NCBI RefSeq assembly: GCF_006442815.1
Contig: NZ_VFVL01000002.1
Location: 62,001 to 126,000 of the forward strand
DNA from: Mesorhizobium sp. B2-4-3
GTDB taxonomy: Bacteria > Pseudomonadota > Alphaproteobacteria > Rhizobiales > Rhizobiaceae
Length of the DNA stretch: 64,000 nucleotides
Direction of reading: 5' to 3'
The notes beneath the pieces were generated by a model, which did not search any database, was not told where the DNA came from, and worked only from the letters and a program-made list of their open reading frames with translations. Below are positions 7,721 to 16,453 of the stretch, one piece after another. The first letter of the stretch is position 1, and every line of letters starts with the position of its first letter. Both the position numbers and the translations under genes were made by a program.

Positions 7721-8911
7721 TCAGCGATCGATCTCGCCGAACACGATGTCGAGCGAGCCGATGATCGCCGCGACATCGGCCACCATATGCCCGCGCGACA
7801 GGAAATCCATCGCCTGGAGATGGGCGAAGGATGGCGCGCGTATCTTGCAGCGATAGGGGACGTTGCTGCCGTCCGAGACCAGATAGACGCCGAACTCGCC
7901 TTTCGGCGCCTCGACCGCGGCATAAACCTCTCCGGGCGGCACGCGGTGGCCTTCGGTATAAAGCTTGAAATGATGGATGGTCGCTTCCATCGAGCGCTTC
8001 ATGGTGGCGCGCGGCGGCGGCGTGATCTTCTGGTTCGGCACGGCGACAGGACCCTGGCCATCGGATGAGCGCAGCTTTTCCAGGCACTGCCGCATGATCC
8101 GCACCGACTGGCGCATCTCTTCCATGCGCACCAGATAGCGATCGTAGCAGTCGCCGTGCTTGCCGATGGGGATGTCGAAATCCATTTCGGGATAGCATTC
8201 ATAGGGCTGCGCCTTGCGCAGATCCCAGGCGGCGCCCGAGCCGCGCACCATGGGGCCGGAGAAGCCCATGCCCCAGGCGTCGTCGAGCGAGATCACGCCG
8301 ACATCGACATTGCGCTGCTTGAAGATGCGGTTGTCGGTGAGCAGGCCCTCGAGATTGTCGCAGACCTTCAGGAACGGATCGCAGAAATCCCAGATGTCGT
8401 CGAGCAGCTTTTCCGGCAGATCCTGGTGGACGCCGCCGACGCGGAAATAGTTCGCGTGCATACGGGCGCCGGAGGCGCGTTCATAAAACACCATCAGCTT
8501 CTCGCGTTCGGCGAAACCCCATAGCGGCGGCGTCAGCGCGCCGATATCCATGGCCTGCGTGGTGACGTTGAGAAGATGCGACAAGAGCCGCCCGATCTCG
8601 CAAAACAGCACGCGGATCAGTTGGCCGCGTCGGGGGACGGACAGTTCGAGCAGCTTTTCGGCAGCGAGGCAGAAGGCATGCTCCTGGTTCATCGGCGCGA
8701 CATAGTCGAGCCGATCGAAATAAGGCAGAGCTTGCAGATAGTTCTTGTATTCGATCAGCTTCTCGGTGCCACGGTGGAGCAGGCCGATATGCGGATCGGC
8801 ACGGTCGATAATTTCGCCGTCCAGTTCCAGCACCAGCCTGAGCACGCCATGCGCCGACGGGTGCTGCGGCCCGAAGTTGAGCGTGAAGTTACGGACCGCG
8901 GCTTCGGTCAT
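7721..8911 (-). CDS. nuoD: NADH-quinone oxidoreductase subunit D (orphan copy)
   Basis: A 396-aa full-length 49-kDa subunit of complex I, the cytoplasmic arm subunit that helps form the quinone site. [12 protein letters not shown] near residue 15 carries the conserved quinone-site His, and [17 protein letters not shown] near 65 carries the conserved Tyr region; the hydrogenase-derived fold continues to the usual FGEIDR end. Genes for nuoC, nuoE or other subunits are absent here, although complex I is normally encoded as one 14-gene operon. It is thus either an extra paralogue or the product of a split operon. The neighbouring gene 63 bp upstream is unrelated. Confidence 0.93.
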   Translation of the reverse strand: MTEAAVRNFTLNFGPQHPSAHGVLRLVLELDGEIIDRADPHIGLLHRGTEKLIEYKNYLQALPYFDRLDYVAPMNQEHAFCLAAEKLLELSVPRRGQLIRVLFCEIGRLLSHLLNVTTQAMDIGALTPPLWGFAEREKLMVFYERASGARMHANYFRVGGVHQDLPEKLLDDIWDFCDPFLKVCDNLEGLLTDNRIFKQRNVDVGVISLDDAWGMGFSGPMVRGSGAAWDLRKAQPYECYPEMDFDIPIGKHGDCYDRYLVRMEEMRQSVRIMRQCLEKLRSSDGQGPVAVPNQKITPPPRATMKRSMEATIHHFKLYTEGHRVPPGEVYAAVEAPKGEFGVYLVSDGSNVPYRCKIRAPSFAHLQAMDFLSRGHMVADVAAIIGSLDIVFGEIDR

Positions 8912-8974
8912 GACGACCTCGCAAGAGTGAGTATCGAAGGCGGACCGCGGCCCGTCAGCCGCCGTCCAGCCGCG

Positions 8975-9382
8975 TCATGCCGTCGTCTGGATGATCAGCG
9001 TCAGCGTGCCGTCACCGTCGATGTTGGCGGCGACGACCTGCGAGGAATTCAGTCCGTTCGCATGCAGAACCGACGTCGCCTCGGGCGAGGCGTCGACCGA
9101 GCTCTGCAGCTTGGCCAGCTCCTTGGCGGTCGTCCTGGTGACTATGGCCTCGGCCTGCGCCTTCACTTCCGAAGGCAGGTCCTCCATCGCCACCACGACG
9201 ATGTTGGTGACGTTCTGGGCGGCATCGTCCTGGCCGGGGTTCTGGCCGGGCTGCGGCTGGCCGGGGATGGGCTCCTGGGCAGGGGGCGTCGCTTGCGGCG
9301 GCTGCGGATCGGCGCGTTGAGCGGAAGCGGGTTGCGCCAATGCCATTGCCGACAGCGTCAGGACCATCGTCAACATGCGCAT
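8975..9382 (-). CDS. Secreted hypothetical protein, Pro/Gln-rich N-terminus
   Basis: A 135-aa protein with a signal peptide (MRMLTMVLTLSAMALAQPASA, cleavage near residue 21), then a Pro/Gln-rich linker to about residue 50, then a compact domain ending in TLTLIIQTTA. ATG at 9382 is chosen because AAGGAAA precedes it and the signal peptide is then N-terminal. The function is unknown; it is probably periplasmic. It runs in the same direction as nuoD and could share its transcript. Confidence 0.7.
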   Translation of the reverse strand: MRMLTMVLTLSAMALAQPASAQRADPQPPQATPPAQEPIPGQPQPGQNPGQDDAAQNVTNIVVVAMEDLPSEVKAQAEAIVTRTTAKELAKLQSSVDASPEATSVLHANGLNSSQVVAANIDGDGTLTLIIQTTA

Positions 9383-9465
9383 CGTCTTTCCTTTCCATCT
9401 GGAAACCTGACGACACAACCCCTGGGGCAGGACGATGGTTCCCGGATAATCATCGGTGCGGCTGC

Positions 9466-10077
9466 TTAAAGAGTCCGCATTGTCCGCAACGTCACCGAAT
9501 AGCGATGGCGTTCGACAGGCGGGATGCTGTGTTCCCACTCGTTCCGCGCTGGCCCAGCCATGAGGTAGAGCGATCTGGGCTCTACCTCGATCGTTTCACG
9601 GTCCCATGCCGCGCCGTTCTTGCGGCGCAGCCGGAAGCTGCAGGGCGCCAGCAGGGAAACGCCGGCAACCACCTCGAAATGCGGCTTGTCCCGATGCCAG
9701 CCTATGCCGGCGCCCGGGCGATACTCGTTGATCAGCACTTGCGCGAACTCCGCGGCGGGGATGCGCGCGACAGCAGCGACCTTGGCCCGAAGCGGCAGCA
9801 GGAAGTCCGGTATGGGCGGCGCCTCCACGACCTGGCGGCGTTCGTAATCGTAGCGCAAGCCGAAGCCGACGACCTGCCTGTTGGCAAGATGGCCGTGAAA
9901 ATCGAACGGCTTGAAGGGCAGGCCCTGGATGTGACGGACCAGCTCGTGTTCCTCGTCGCAGGCAATCAGGTCCTGCTGGTAGGAGAAGCCTTCGGGCATC
10001 GGTGGCAGGCTTACGGGCGCACCGAAGAGATCGCCTTGGAAAGCGTCGGCGGCGGCTCGGCTTTTCAATGATGTCAT
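9466..10077 (-). CDS. AlkB-like 2-oxoglutarate/Fe(II) dioxygenase
   Basis: A 203-aa member of the AlkB branch of 2OG-Fe(II) dioxygenases, which oxidatively demethylate alkylated bases or other substrates. The iron-binding HxD is in WHRDKPHF near residue 125, the distal His is in EHSIPPV near 184, and the 2-oxoglutarate-binding Arg lies in the C-terminal RYSVTLR. The short N-terminus resembles the ALKBH4/YbaZ-like bacterial group rather than classical E. coli AlkB. ATG at 10077 is used; its ribosome site is weak. It is divergent from the KTSC gene. Confidence 0.85.
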   Translation of the reverse strand: MTSLKSRAAADAFQGDLFGAPVSLPPMPEGFSYQQDLIACDEEHELVRHIQGLPFKPFDFHGHLANRQVVGFGLRYDYERRQVVEAPPIPDFLLPLRAKVAAVARIPAAEFAQVLINEYRPGAGIGWHRDKPHFEVVAGVSLLAPCSFRLRRKNGAAWDRETIEVEPRSLYLMAGPARNEWEHSIPPVERHRYSVTLRTMRTL

Positions 10078-10171
10078 GCGGCTCAGATAGGCAATCGCGG
10101 CCCTTGTGCAAGCCGGCACGCGGAACCTCGCGGCGCACGACGAATTAAGGGTTGGAAGCAGGAGGCGGCAC

Positions 10172-10423
10172 ATGCCTTCCACCGCGATCCGGAATATCCA
10201 TTACGATCGGTCGACGCGGGTCCTTTCGGTATGGTTCGTCCCGACCGGCAAGCGCTATGACTATGAGGACGTCGGACCCGAGGTCTACACGGCTTTCAAG
10301 GCGGCCTTCTCAAAAGGGCAGTTCTTCAACGAATTCGTGCGCGACCGTTTCCGATATCATCTGGTCGAGCATGAAGGCTCGGCCTGCTCCGAAAAATATA
10401 GAAAGGGTGGATGCCGAATGTAG
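10172..10423 (+). CDS. KTSC domain protein
   Basis: An 83-aa single-domain protein. The pattern of a short beta-strand (STAIRNIHYD), an LSVWFVPTGKRYDYEDV strand pair and FKAAFSKGQFFNEFVRD matches the KTSC domain, a small fold often found alone or attached to RNA-related enzymes. A GGAGG ribosome site lies 6 nt before the ATG. The exact function is not known. Confidence 0.8.
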   Translation: MPSTAIRNIHYDRSTRVLSVWFVPTGKRYDYEDVGPEVYTAFKAAFSKGQFFNEFVRDRFRYHLVEHEGSACSEKYRKGGCRM

Positions 10424-10503
10424 GGTAGTTGCTCACTCACTGCAGGCGAAGCCAGGCATCATCGAAGGATCCGAGGCGGTGTCTCAACCCAATATTGAAG
10501 TTG

Positions 10504-12180
10504 TCAACCCAGCTCCCGCTTAAACGATCCATTCTCTTTAAGACCGCTGGCCCCATGAAAACCGACATTCAGGTGCCAACCCGATTGGCTGTGGTCAACT
10601 GCTATCAGCGCGAAGCCATCGCCCGGCACAAAACTTGTACGGACTTCGCAGCGATATGGCCCGCTCGTCAAATTGGGGAAGAGGAAGGTTTCGTCAGCCT
10701 GGAAATTATCGGGAACGCCATTTGCGAACGGGTAGGGCGAATACAAGCCCGAGCTATGGACCGAATGCAGGGTACACTGTTTTTGAGTAATACAGTTTGT
10801 TACCCGGGCGGTGACAACGTTGCACAGGTGCTCATCACCTGACAGGAAGACCACACGCTCGACTTCCTTGTCGCAAACAAACTTGAGCAACGCATGGAAG
10901 GAGCGTGGGTATCCGTCCCATGCGTCAGAATGCAGGGCACAGCTGGGGTGTTCGGCCACTTCTCGCCGACGTGGTAGAATGGCTGAAGGTGTAAGAACAA
11001 ATTTAGGCAGTTCGGCGTATTCGGGCTTGGTCAGCCATGCGCATAGCTCGTCGAACTGTTTCTGCCCCATGATCTTCGCTTTGTGGCAATTCAAAGCTGT
11101 TCTCCCCTCACGCTCGGTGCGGGTATCGCTGAGGAAAAACGGCACGCCATCGTGGGTGAAATTGCGCCAAAGATGAGCCGGAAGGCGCCCGGTCTTGCCG
11201 CGTTGATATTTAAGAAACGCTTGTTTTCCCGCCTTGAAATCGGTGTCTTTGCCACGCATTTTGGGATCGGGGTCATTGGCCCAGTTGTCCCGGATTTCGT
11301 GATCGTCCAACATGGTTTCGACCACCAGATTCAGGCGCTGCGTTACCGCCATCACACCGCGGCTTTGACCGCGACGTTCATATGCCATTCGGAAGCGATC
11401 ATCGGTCACCTTGGGGTCGAAGAGACCGGCGGTTGCGTCGATGTATACCTGATCACCGGCCAGAAGCAGCAAGGTCGGCGCGCCGCTTTCGCCCAGCAGA
11501 TCGGCAAGTGCGAGCAGGGAGGCATCGGCAGGCCCTCGTGTGGCGTGCTCGCCGTTGGGCATATGGTCGAGGAAGTCACTGGGATACTGGCAGCTAGCGA
11601 GGGCGAAGCGAATTTGCGTTGGCCGGCTGCCTTTCTTGCGGTCGTAACTTCGGCGTAACTCCTCAGGATCGCCTATGATCAAACCGCCACGCAAGTCGTC
11701 AAACGTGTCGGCCTCCAGCGCATCACGAACCGCCTGGACAGCCTCGTTCGTGGCCTTCCGCGCATGTGGAACGGTATCGAGGACATCAGGCGTTTGACCT
11801 GTCAAATCGGTTAGTCGCGGCAACCGGGCAAGACCGCCGATACCCTCGGCCTGCACGTATAGCAACAGCACCAGGACGTGCTCCGCGAGAGGCCATTCGT
11901 GAAGCGGGACATCGAATACGTATGGGGATGGACCTTGCGGCATGTAAAGACCAACCAAGCTCTCGCCTTGTTCCATCTGGTCGGGACCAGGTGCGGGCGC
12001 TGTCTCGACCATGTAGAGTCGATTTCCTGCTCTGCGAACAGGGACAAGAAGGGCGGCATGAGGGGCCCCGCGCCCTCCGCTGTCTGCTGCCTGAACTCGG
12101 ATCTTGCCAGCTTCGATCCCGATGCGCACGCCGAACGCTGGGGCCCTGGCCTCGTAGGGGAGAGAACGCGTCAAGCTCAA
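10504..12180 (-). CDS. PhoD-like phosphatase family protein
   Basis: A 558-aa metallophosphoesterase of the PhoD-like (alkaline phosphatase D) superfamily. Metal-site motifs are visible in order: FALASCQYPSDF near residue 192, LLLAGDQVYIDAT near 240, ETMLDDHEIRDNW near 290 and FLSGDEHLCN near 440. No signal peptide is seen, so it may be cytoplasmic, unlike classical secreted PhoD. The start is a TTG at 12180 (a second TTG at 12174 is better spaced from GGAG). It lies 31 bp after the GMC/hydrolase fusion on the same strand and is probably co-transcribed with it. Confidence 0.85.
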   Translation of the reverse strand: MSLTRSLPYEARAPAFGVRIGIEAGKIRVQAADSGGRGAPHAALLVPVRRAGNRLYMVETAPAPGPDQMEQGESLVGLYMPQGPSPYVFDVPLHEWPLAEHVLVLLLYVQAEGIGGLARLPRLTDLTGQTPDVLDTVPHARKATNEAVQAVRDALEADTFDDLRGGLIIGDPEELRRSYDRKKGSRPTQIRFALASCQYPSDFLDHMPNGEHATRGPADASLLALADLLGESGAPTLLLLAGDQVYIDATAGLFDPKVTDDRFRMAYERRGQSRGVMAVTQRLNLVVETMLDDHEIRDNWANDPDPKMRGKDTDFKAGKQAFLKYQRGKTGRLPAHLWRNFTHDGVPFFLSDTRTEREGRTALNCHKAKIMGQKQFDELCAWLTKPEYAELPKFVLTPSAILPRRREVAEHPSCALHSDAWDGYPRSFHALLKFVCDKEVERVVFLSGDEHLCNVVTARVTNCITQKQCTLHSVHSSGLYSPYPFANGVPDNFQADETFLFPNLTSGPYRCEVRTSFVPGDGFALIAVDHSQSGWHLNVGFHGASGLKENGSFKRELG

Positions 12181-12211
12181 TACTCCACCGCTTGTGTAAC
12201 GGGACGCCTAA

Positions 12212-15200
12212 TCAGACCGACCTGTTGTCTGGAATTCCAAGGTATTTTGCTATGACGGCGCAGATTGACGCGGCGTCTTTGCCGATCAGGCAGTCCTGAT
12301 GACCGTGGCCAGGTATGCACCAGGTCAGATAGGAGGGCTGGCCGAGACCCAGACGCGACCGGTTTTCATCGATAACCTGCCTGATCGCTTCCTCTGATTG
12401 TGGCTCTTCGACGGCTTTTGAGGATGAGTTCAAGTGCGGCACACCGGCCTCGCTCAGCATATTTCGCATCAGCCTCAGCGTCGAAGGGTCAACCAAACCG
12501 TTTTCCGCCCCATGGATCGACATCATGGGAAACCGCAGTCGATCCCTTACCCGATTGGGCAGCACGTAACGGTTCATGCCGGCCCTATCTGTGACGGTGT
12601 TGAAACCGGCGAAATGGATAACCTGCGAGACCGTCTCGACGCTAAGCGGGCCGAAGAAGTCGTCGATCTGGTCGAGCACGGTGTCGGAGAGGTTTCTGAG
12701 TGAAAAGGTGCGCGAGTAGAGCGCGTCCATCCGATGCCTTGTCCCGACCCAGGGCGTCACCTTCCCCGGAGGCCAAATCGGATTTTCGCGCCGAAACTCG
12801 TCGGGCGGCATTCTCGTCGCTGCAAGGGCGCGGTCGAGCAATTGACCGGGCAGTGAGATTTCACTGCGCGGGCTAAACACATAATCCTGAACTTGAAGGA
12901 AGTATTGAATATACCGCATTATATAGGCGGCGAGCACATTGGACGAGCTTAAGAGCATCGCCGGTCCGACCTGCGAAAAAACCACCCGCCCAATCTTCTG
13001 ATGTAGATCTTGTTGATCCGATCCGCCAAGTATTGCCATGCTGAACATGGCCGCACCCATGCAATGGCAGACGACATCGAGCTTTTCCTGCTCGGTGACA
13101 GCCAGCACATGGCGGATGGCGATCGGAATATCCTGCTCCGCCATCGTCTCGAATGGCCAGTTGCCAGTGGCTGTTGTCAGGCCCGAGCTCGAGCGCATGT
13201 CGAGCACCCACACGTCGCGGCCGGCATCGCACAATGTCTGGGCAAGATTGCCGGGCACGGCGGCGTGGGCAAAGGTGGTGCCGCTTGCGCTGTAGCCATG
13301 GATGAGCAGTACCGGGCGTTTCGAAACACTGCCCTGGCCAAATCTGGCGTGTGCACCGTTGTAGCGCGCCAGGCGGATGCGAATCGACGGCATCGCCTTG
13401 TCCAAGGTCAGCCATTCGATTTGAGGGGTTGGCAGGCCCGTTATCATCCCGGGCAGCCTTTGTGGGACACGCTCTGAAGGAGGGTCGGGTCGGCGAAAGC
13501 TCAGCGCATGTATCTGAAGGACGATGCGCAAGCCATAAAGCAGGAAGGACATCAAATCCGCCAGCGCGGCGACCCTGTTTTCCTGGTCGACTATTCGCAG
13601 CAGGGGCACCTGCTGCCGGGCCAGGTAGCGTTTATTAAGTTCCAGCACCGGCAGCGTCTTGCCGAACAAAGTCTTAGGCATCCGTGGGAATGCCGCGACC
13701 GACATCTCTATCAGCTGAGTCCATGGACTGGCGCCGCGTCCATAAGTGAGCCTCTTGATCGCTCGGATCTTCCCGTTTCGGAACATCGAGCTGTCAAGCC
13801 CAGTGACCATAGCGGCGTTCGCTGACGGCAGGTCATCCGCTTTGACGATTTTGCCGATGTGCAGATCATATTCAATTAGCCGCACCCCACCGGCACGCGA
13901 GCACAGGCGCAGAATATCCAACAACCAGGCACCTGATGGCCCTCCACTGTCCGGAGGCTTGAGACGTAACCATTTCTGGCCGTTTTGGATCACAGTGTAA
14001 GCGAGGTCGCGAAAGCCACGGTTGACCATCCAAGCCAGCAAAGCACGCCAGGTGCGAGCAACAGGACCAGATCTTTCGCGATCGAAAAGGCGCAGCGTGC
14101 CCGAAATCTCGGCTTCGACGGCGACATCGCTTTCATAGGCCTGGTCCGCGACAGGGTCGAACCGCTTTCCTGCTCGCAGAATGCGTAATCGACCCTCGGC
14201 GATCGGCAAACAGCGGCCTCCCGGCGTATGTAGGGAAAAAAGATTGGATAGGACCACCGGCTTGGTGGTGAGTGTCACCTCGACCATATGCGGTTTTGTT
14301 TTGCCGCTGCCGCGCGTCGCCAGGGGTATCTGGCCTCTTACCTGTTCAGTCAGTTCGATCCTGGTTGGAGTGGGCGTGGGGTTGATCCGCGGCGTGGAAT
14401 AAACTGGTCTCGTGAAGCCGGCGAAATTCCCGGGCACAGGACTATCGATCAAGCGACCACCGCTGAGCTGCCACTCCTCCTTGAGCGCGCTGATTGCACG
14501 CAACGCAAGGACGGCGATAGTCAGGGCAGGGTTGATGCCCAATGACGTGGGCACGATCGAGCCATCGAGCACGATCAGCCCCTCATGAAGACTGTTAGGG
14601 CCAACCCCGGCTGCGTTGAAGACACGGCCGCAATGGTCCGTGACGCCTTGCCGGACGTCATCACCCATAGCGCATCCCCCAAGCGGGTGAACCGTAACCA
14701 GGGGGCCGCGTTGGCGGCCGAATACGGCTTCCAATCGATCTGACAACGGACGCCAAAGCAGATTGTTCACAATACGCCCACCCAATCCCGATCTTTGAAG
14801 CAAATCGCCAAGGCGTGCATGATGCTTCTCGAACCGCGGATCCAATCGCAACTCCGGCCATCGCACGGTGAGCATTCCATCGCTGTTGTCGTGTATGGCA
14901 CCGCCCGAGGCCAGTTCGCCCTCCGCATCGTCGCGGCCGATCATCGCCAGCACAAGGGAGTTCGCGATAGCGTTGGGATCGACAGCAGCGTCGTCGGCCC
15001 ATGAGGGATTTGGCACGTGCTTCCCCCAATCGCCATCGGCCACGCGATTGAGCACATCGAACGTGGTGGTGCTCTCTTCAAAAATGCGCCGCAGCGGTCC
15101 CGGCACCGCCAGATCTTGAATCACCAGATCGGTGTCCGCGTTGCCTTCGCGCAGATCGATCATCGCGGTTATGGTCGGACCGATCGCGAGGCCACTGTCG

Positions 15201-16306
15201 TCGGCAGGATCAGGAGCCGGACACTGCGTTTCATCGGCCACACCATTGACCGGCGTCGCCAGGGCGTGGGCTACCACCAGCATATCCCCGTTCGCGGAAA
15301 ACTTGCGACCCAGTTGGTCGGAGAATCTTGTCCGGTCATCCTGCGAGCGCATCAAGATTTCCGTCGAGCCGAAAGTTCCGGCAGCGAGAACCACCCGCCT
15401 TGCCCGCAGCGCAAACGGCTTCCGTTGGCGGTCTCTCAACTGCCCGTCCGTGTGGTTGACGTCCACCTGCCATCCATTCTTCAATGGCCAAACGCGCAGG
15501 GTGGTTGCGCCGGTGACGATGCGGACTCCGCTTTGTTGGGCAAGGCGCAACAAGTTAAGATCGAGGGATTCCTTGGCGTTATAGTTGCAGCCCGTCGCGC
15601 AGTCGCCGCAGCGGCGGCACGGACTCATCGCAACCCCGGCGGAATTTGTGCGGCAACGGGACGCAACGGTAATATGGGCGGATCGTGCCTTACCGTCAGC
15701 CAACCTGCCAAGTGTCTCGGTTTTGGCTAAGGAAGGGGTGTCGGCGACATCCATTGCCTTGGCTCCTAACCAAGCGCGCAGTCGTTCAGCTGTCTCTGCA
15801 AGCTTGGGTTCCTTGCGAATCTCGGAAGGCCAGCGAGCCTCCTGGAAGATCTGCGGGTGAGGCATCTCCATGACACCGGCATTGATCAATGAGCCCCCGC
15901 CCAAGCCAGAGGCGACAAGCGCAGCCGCGTCGTCGCTCCAGCGCATGTCGTACAGTCCGTCGAACACCCCGCGCTGCCGCTCCGCGAATGGTGTCGTGAA
16001 GCGGACGTGCCCCGCCAGGTCGGCCATGCGGGCCGGGAACATTCCCGCCAAGTACTCCCTGCCGCGCTCCAGAAGGCAGATACTCAACGGGTTTCCCTGA
16101 GCATCCTTGCAGGCGCTAAGTTCGGCGGCGGCAACAGAGCCGCCATAGCCGCTGCCAACTATGACAATGTCGAAATCAAACTCGTCCTTGGCGCGTCTTC
16201 TCCGCGGGTTTGCGATCTGAGGCAGATCGTGGACCAATGCTTCGAGACCCCGGGAGAGCCAAACTGTTGCACTTGTGGGTTCGGCCTCCCCGAGATGAAT
16301 GGACAC
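12212..16306 (-). CDS. GMC oxidoreductase fused to alpha/beta hydrolase
   Basis: A 1364-aa two-enzyme fusion. Residues about 44-610 are an FAD-dependent GMC oxidoreductase resembling class I cholesterol oxidase: GSGYGGSVAA at 51-60, a Cys-rich loop (CRRCGDCATGC) at 230-240 and the conserved HPLGGC at 540-545. A linker region spans about 620-960. Residues about 975-1364 form an alpha/beta hydrolase with LIHGYSASGTTF at 1001-1012. Its nucleophile elbow reads CHCMG (1080-1084), so Cys1082 stands where Ser usually is, and GHGHQD at 1333-1338 holds the candidate His. Sterol, alcohol or ester substrates are plausible but unproven. Transcribed with the PhoD-like gene and divergent from the cyclase gene. 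Confidence 0.88.
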   Translation of the reverse strand: MSIHLGEAEPTSATVWLSRGLEALVHDLPQIANPRRRRAKDEFDFDIVIVGSGYGGSVAAAELSACKDAQGNPLSICLLERGREYLAGMFPARMADLAGHVRFTTPFAERQRGVFDGLYDMRWSDDAAALVASGLGGGSLINAGVMEMPHPQIFQEARWPSEIRKEPKLAETAERLRAWLGAKAMDVADTPSLAKTETLGRLADGKARSAHITVASRCRTNSAGVAMSPCRRCGDCATGCNYNAKESLDLNLLRLAQQSGVRIVTGATTLRVWPLKNGWQVDVNHTDGQLRDRQRKPFALRARRVVLAAGTFGSTEILMRSQDDRTRFSDQLGRKFSANGDMLVVAHALATPVNGVADETQCPAPDPADDSGLAIGPTITAMIDLREGNADTDLVIQDLAVPGPLRRIFEESTTTFDVLNRVADGDWGKHVPNPSWADDAAVDPNAIANSLVLAMIGRDDAEGELASGGAIHDNSDGMLTVRWPELRLDPRFEKHHARLGDLLQRSGLGGRIVNNLLWRPLSDRLEAVFGRQRGPLVTVHPLGGCAMGDDVRQGVTDHCGRVFNAAGVGPNSLHEGLIVLDGSIVPTSLGINPALTIAVLALRAISALKEEWQLSGGRLIDSPVPGNFAGFTRPVYSTPRINPTPTPTRIELTEQVRGQIPLATRGSGKTKPHMVEVTLTTKPVVLSNLFSLHTPGGRCLPIAEGRLRILRAGKRFDPVADQAYESDVAVEAEISGTLRLFDRERSGPVARTWRALLAWMVNRGFRDLAYTVIQNGQKWLRLKPPDSGGPSGAWLLDILRLCSRAGGVRLIEYDLHIGKIVKADDLPSANAAMVTGLDSSMFRNGKIRAIKRLTYGRGASPWTQLIEMSVAAFPRMPKTLFGKTLPVLELNKRYLARQQVPLLRIVDQENRVAALADLMSFLLYGLRIVLQIHALSFRRPDPPSERVPQRLPGMITGLPTPQIEWLTLDKAMPSIRIRLARYNGAHARFGQGSVSKRPVLLIHGYSASGTTFAHAAVPGNLAQTLCDAGRDVWVLDMRSSSGLTTATGNWPFETMAEQDIPIAIRHVLAVTEQEKLDVVCHCMGAAMFSMAILGGSDQQDLHQKIGRVVFSQVGPAMLLSSSNVLAAYIMRYIQYFLQVQDYVFSPRSEISLPGQLLDRALAATRMPPDEFRRENPIWPPGKVTPWVGTRHRMDALYSRTFSLRNLSDTVLDQIDDFFGPLSVETVSQVIHFAGFNTVTDRAGMNRYVLPNRVRDRLRFPMMSIHGAENGLVDPSTLRLMRNMLSEAGVPHLNSSSKAVEEPQSEEAIRQVIDENRSRLGLGQPSYLTWCIPGHGHQDCLIGKDAASICAVIAKYLGIPDNRSV

Positions 16307-16453
16307 TGGCCCCTCCCCAAATTAGGCCTGAACTATACGCGAAATTTGCTGTAACGTCAGGAAAGTCGCGCCCGGCATATTGTAGTGGTATTCTTCAAGG
16401 TGTCTGCGACGTTCTGTTCCCCGGGTGCTGTTGGCCGCGACTGCGGGGGGGCC

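Noticed and set aside
10424..10503. Search for a duplicated tRNA-Ser 3' end as left border of the island
   Set aside because: No stretch resembling GCGGGATTCGAACCCGC or the acceptor sequence was found.
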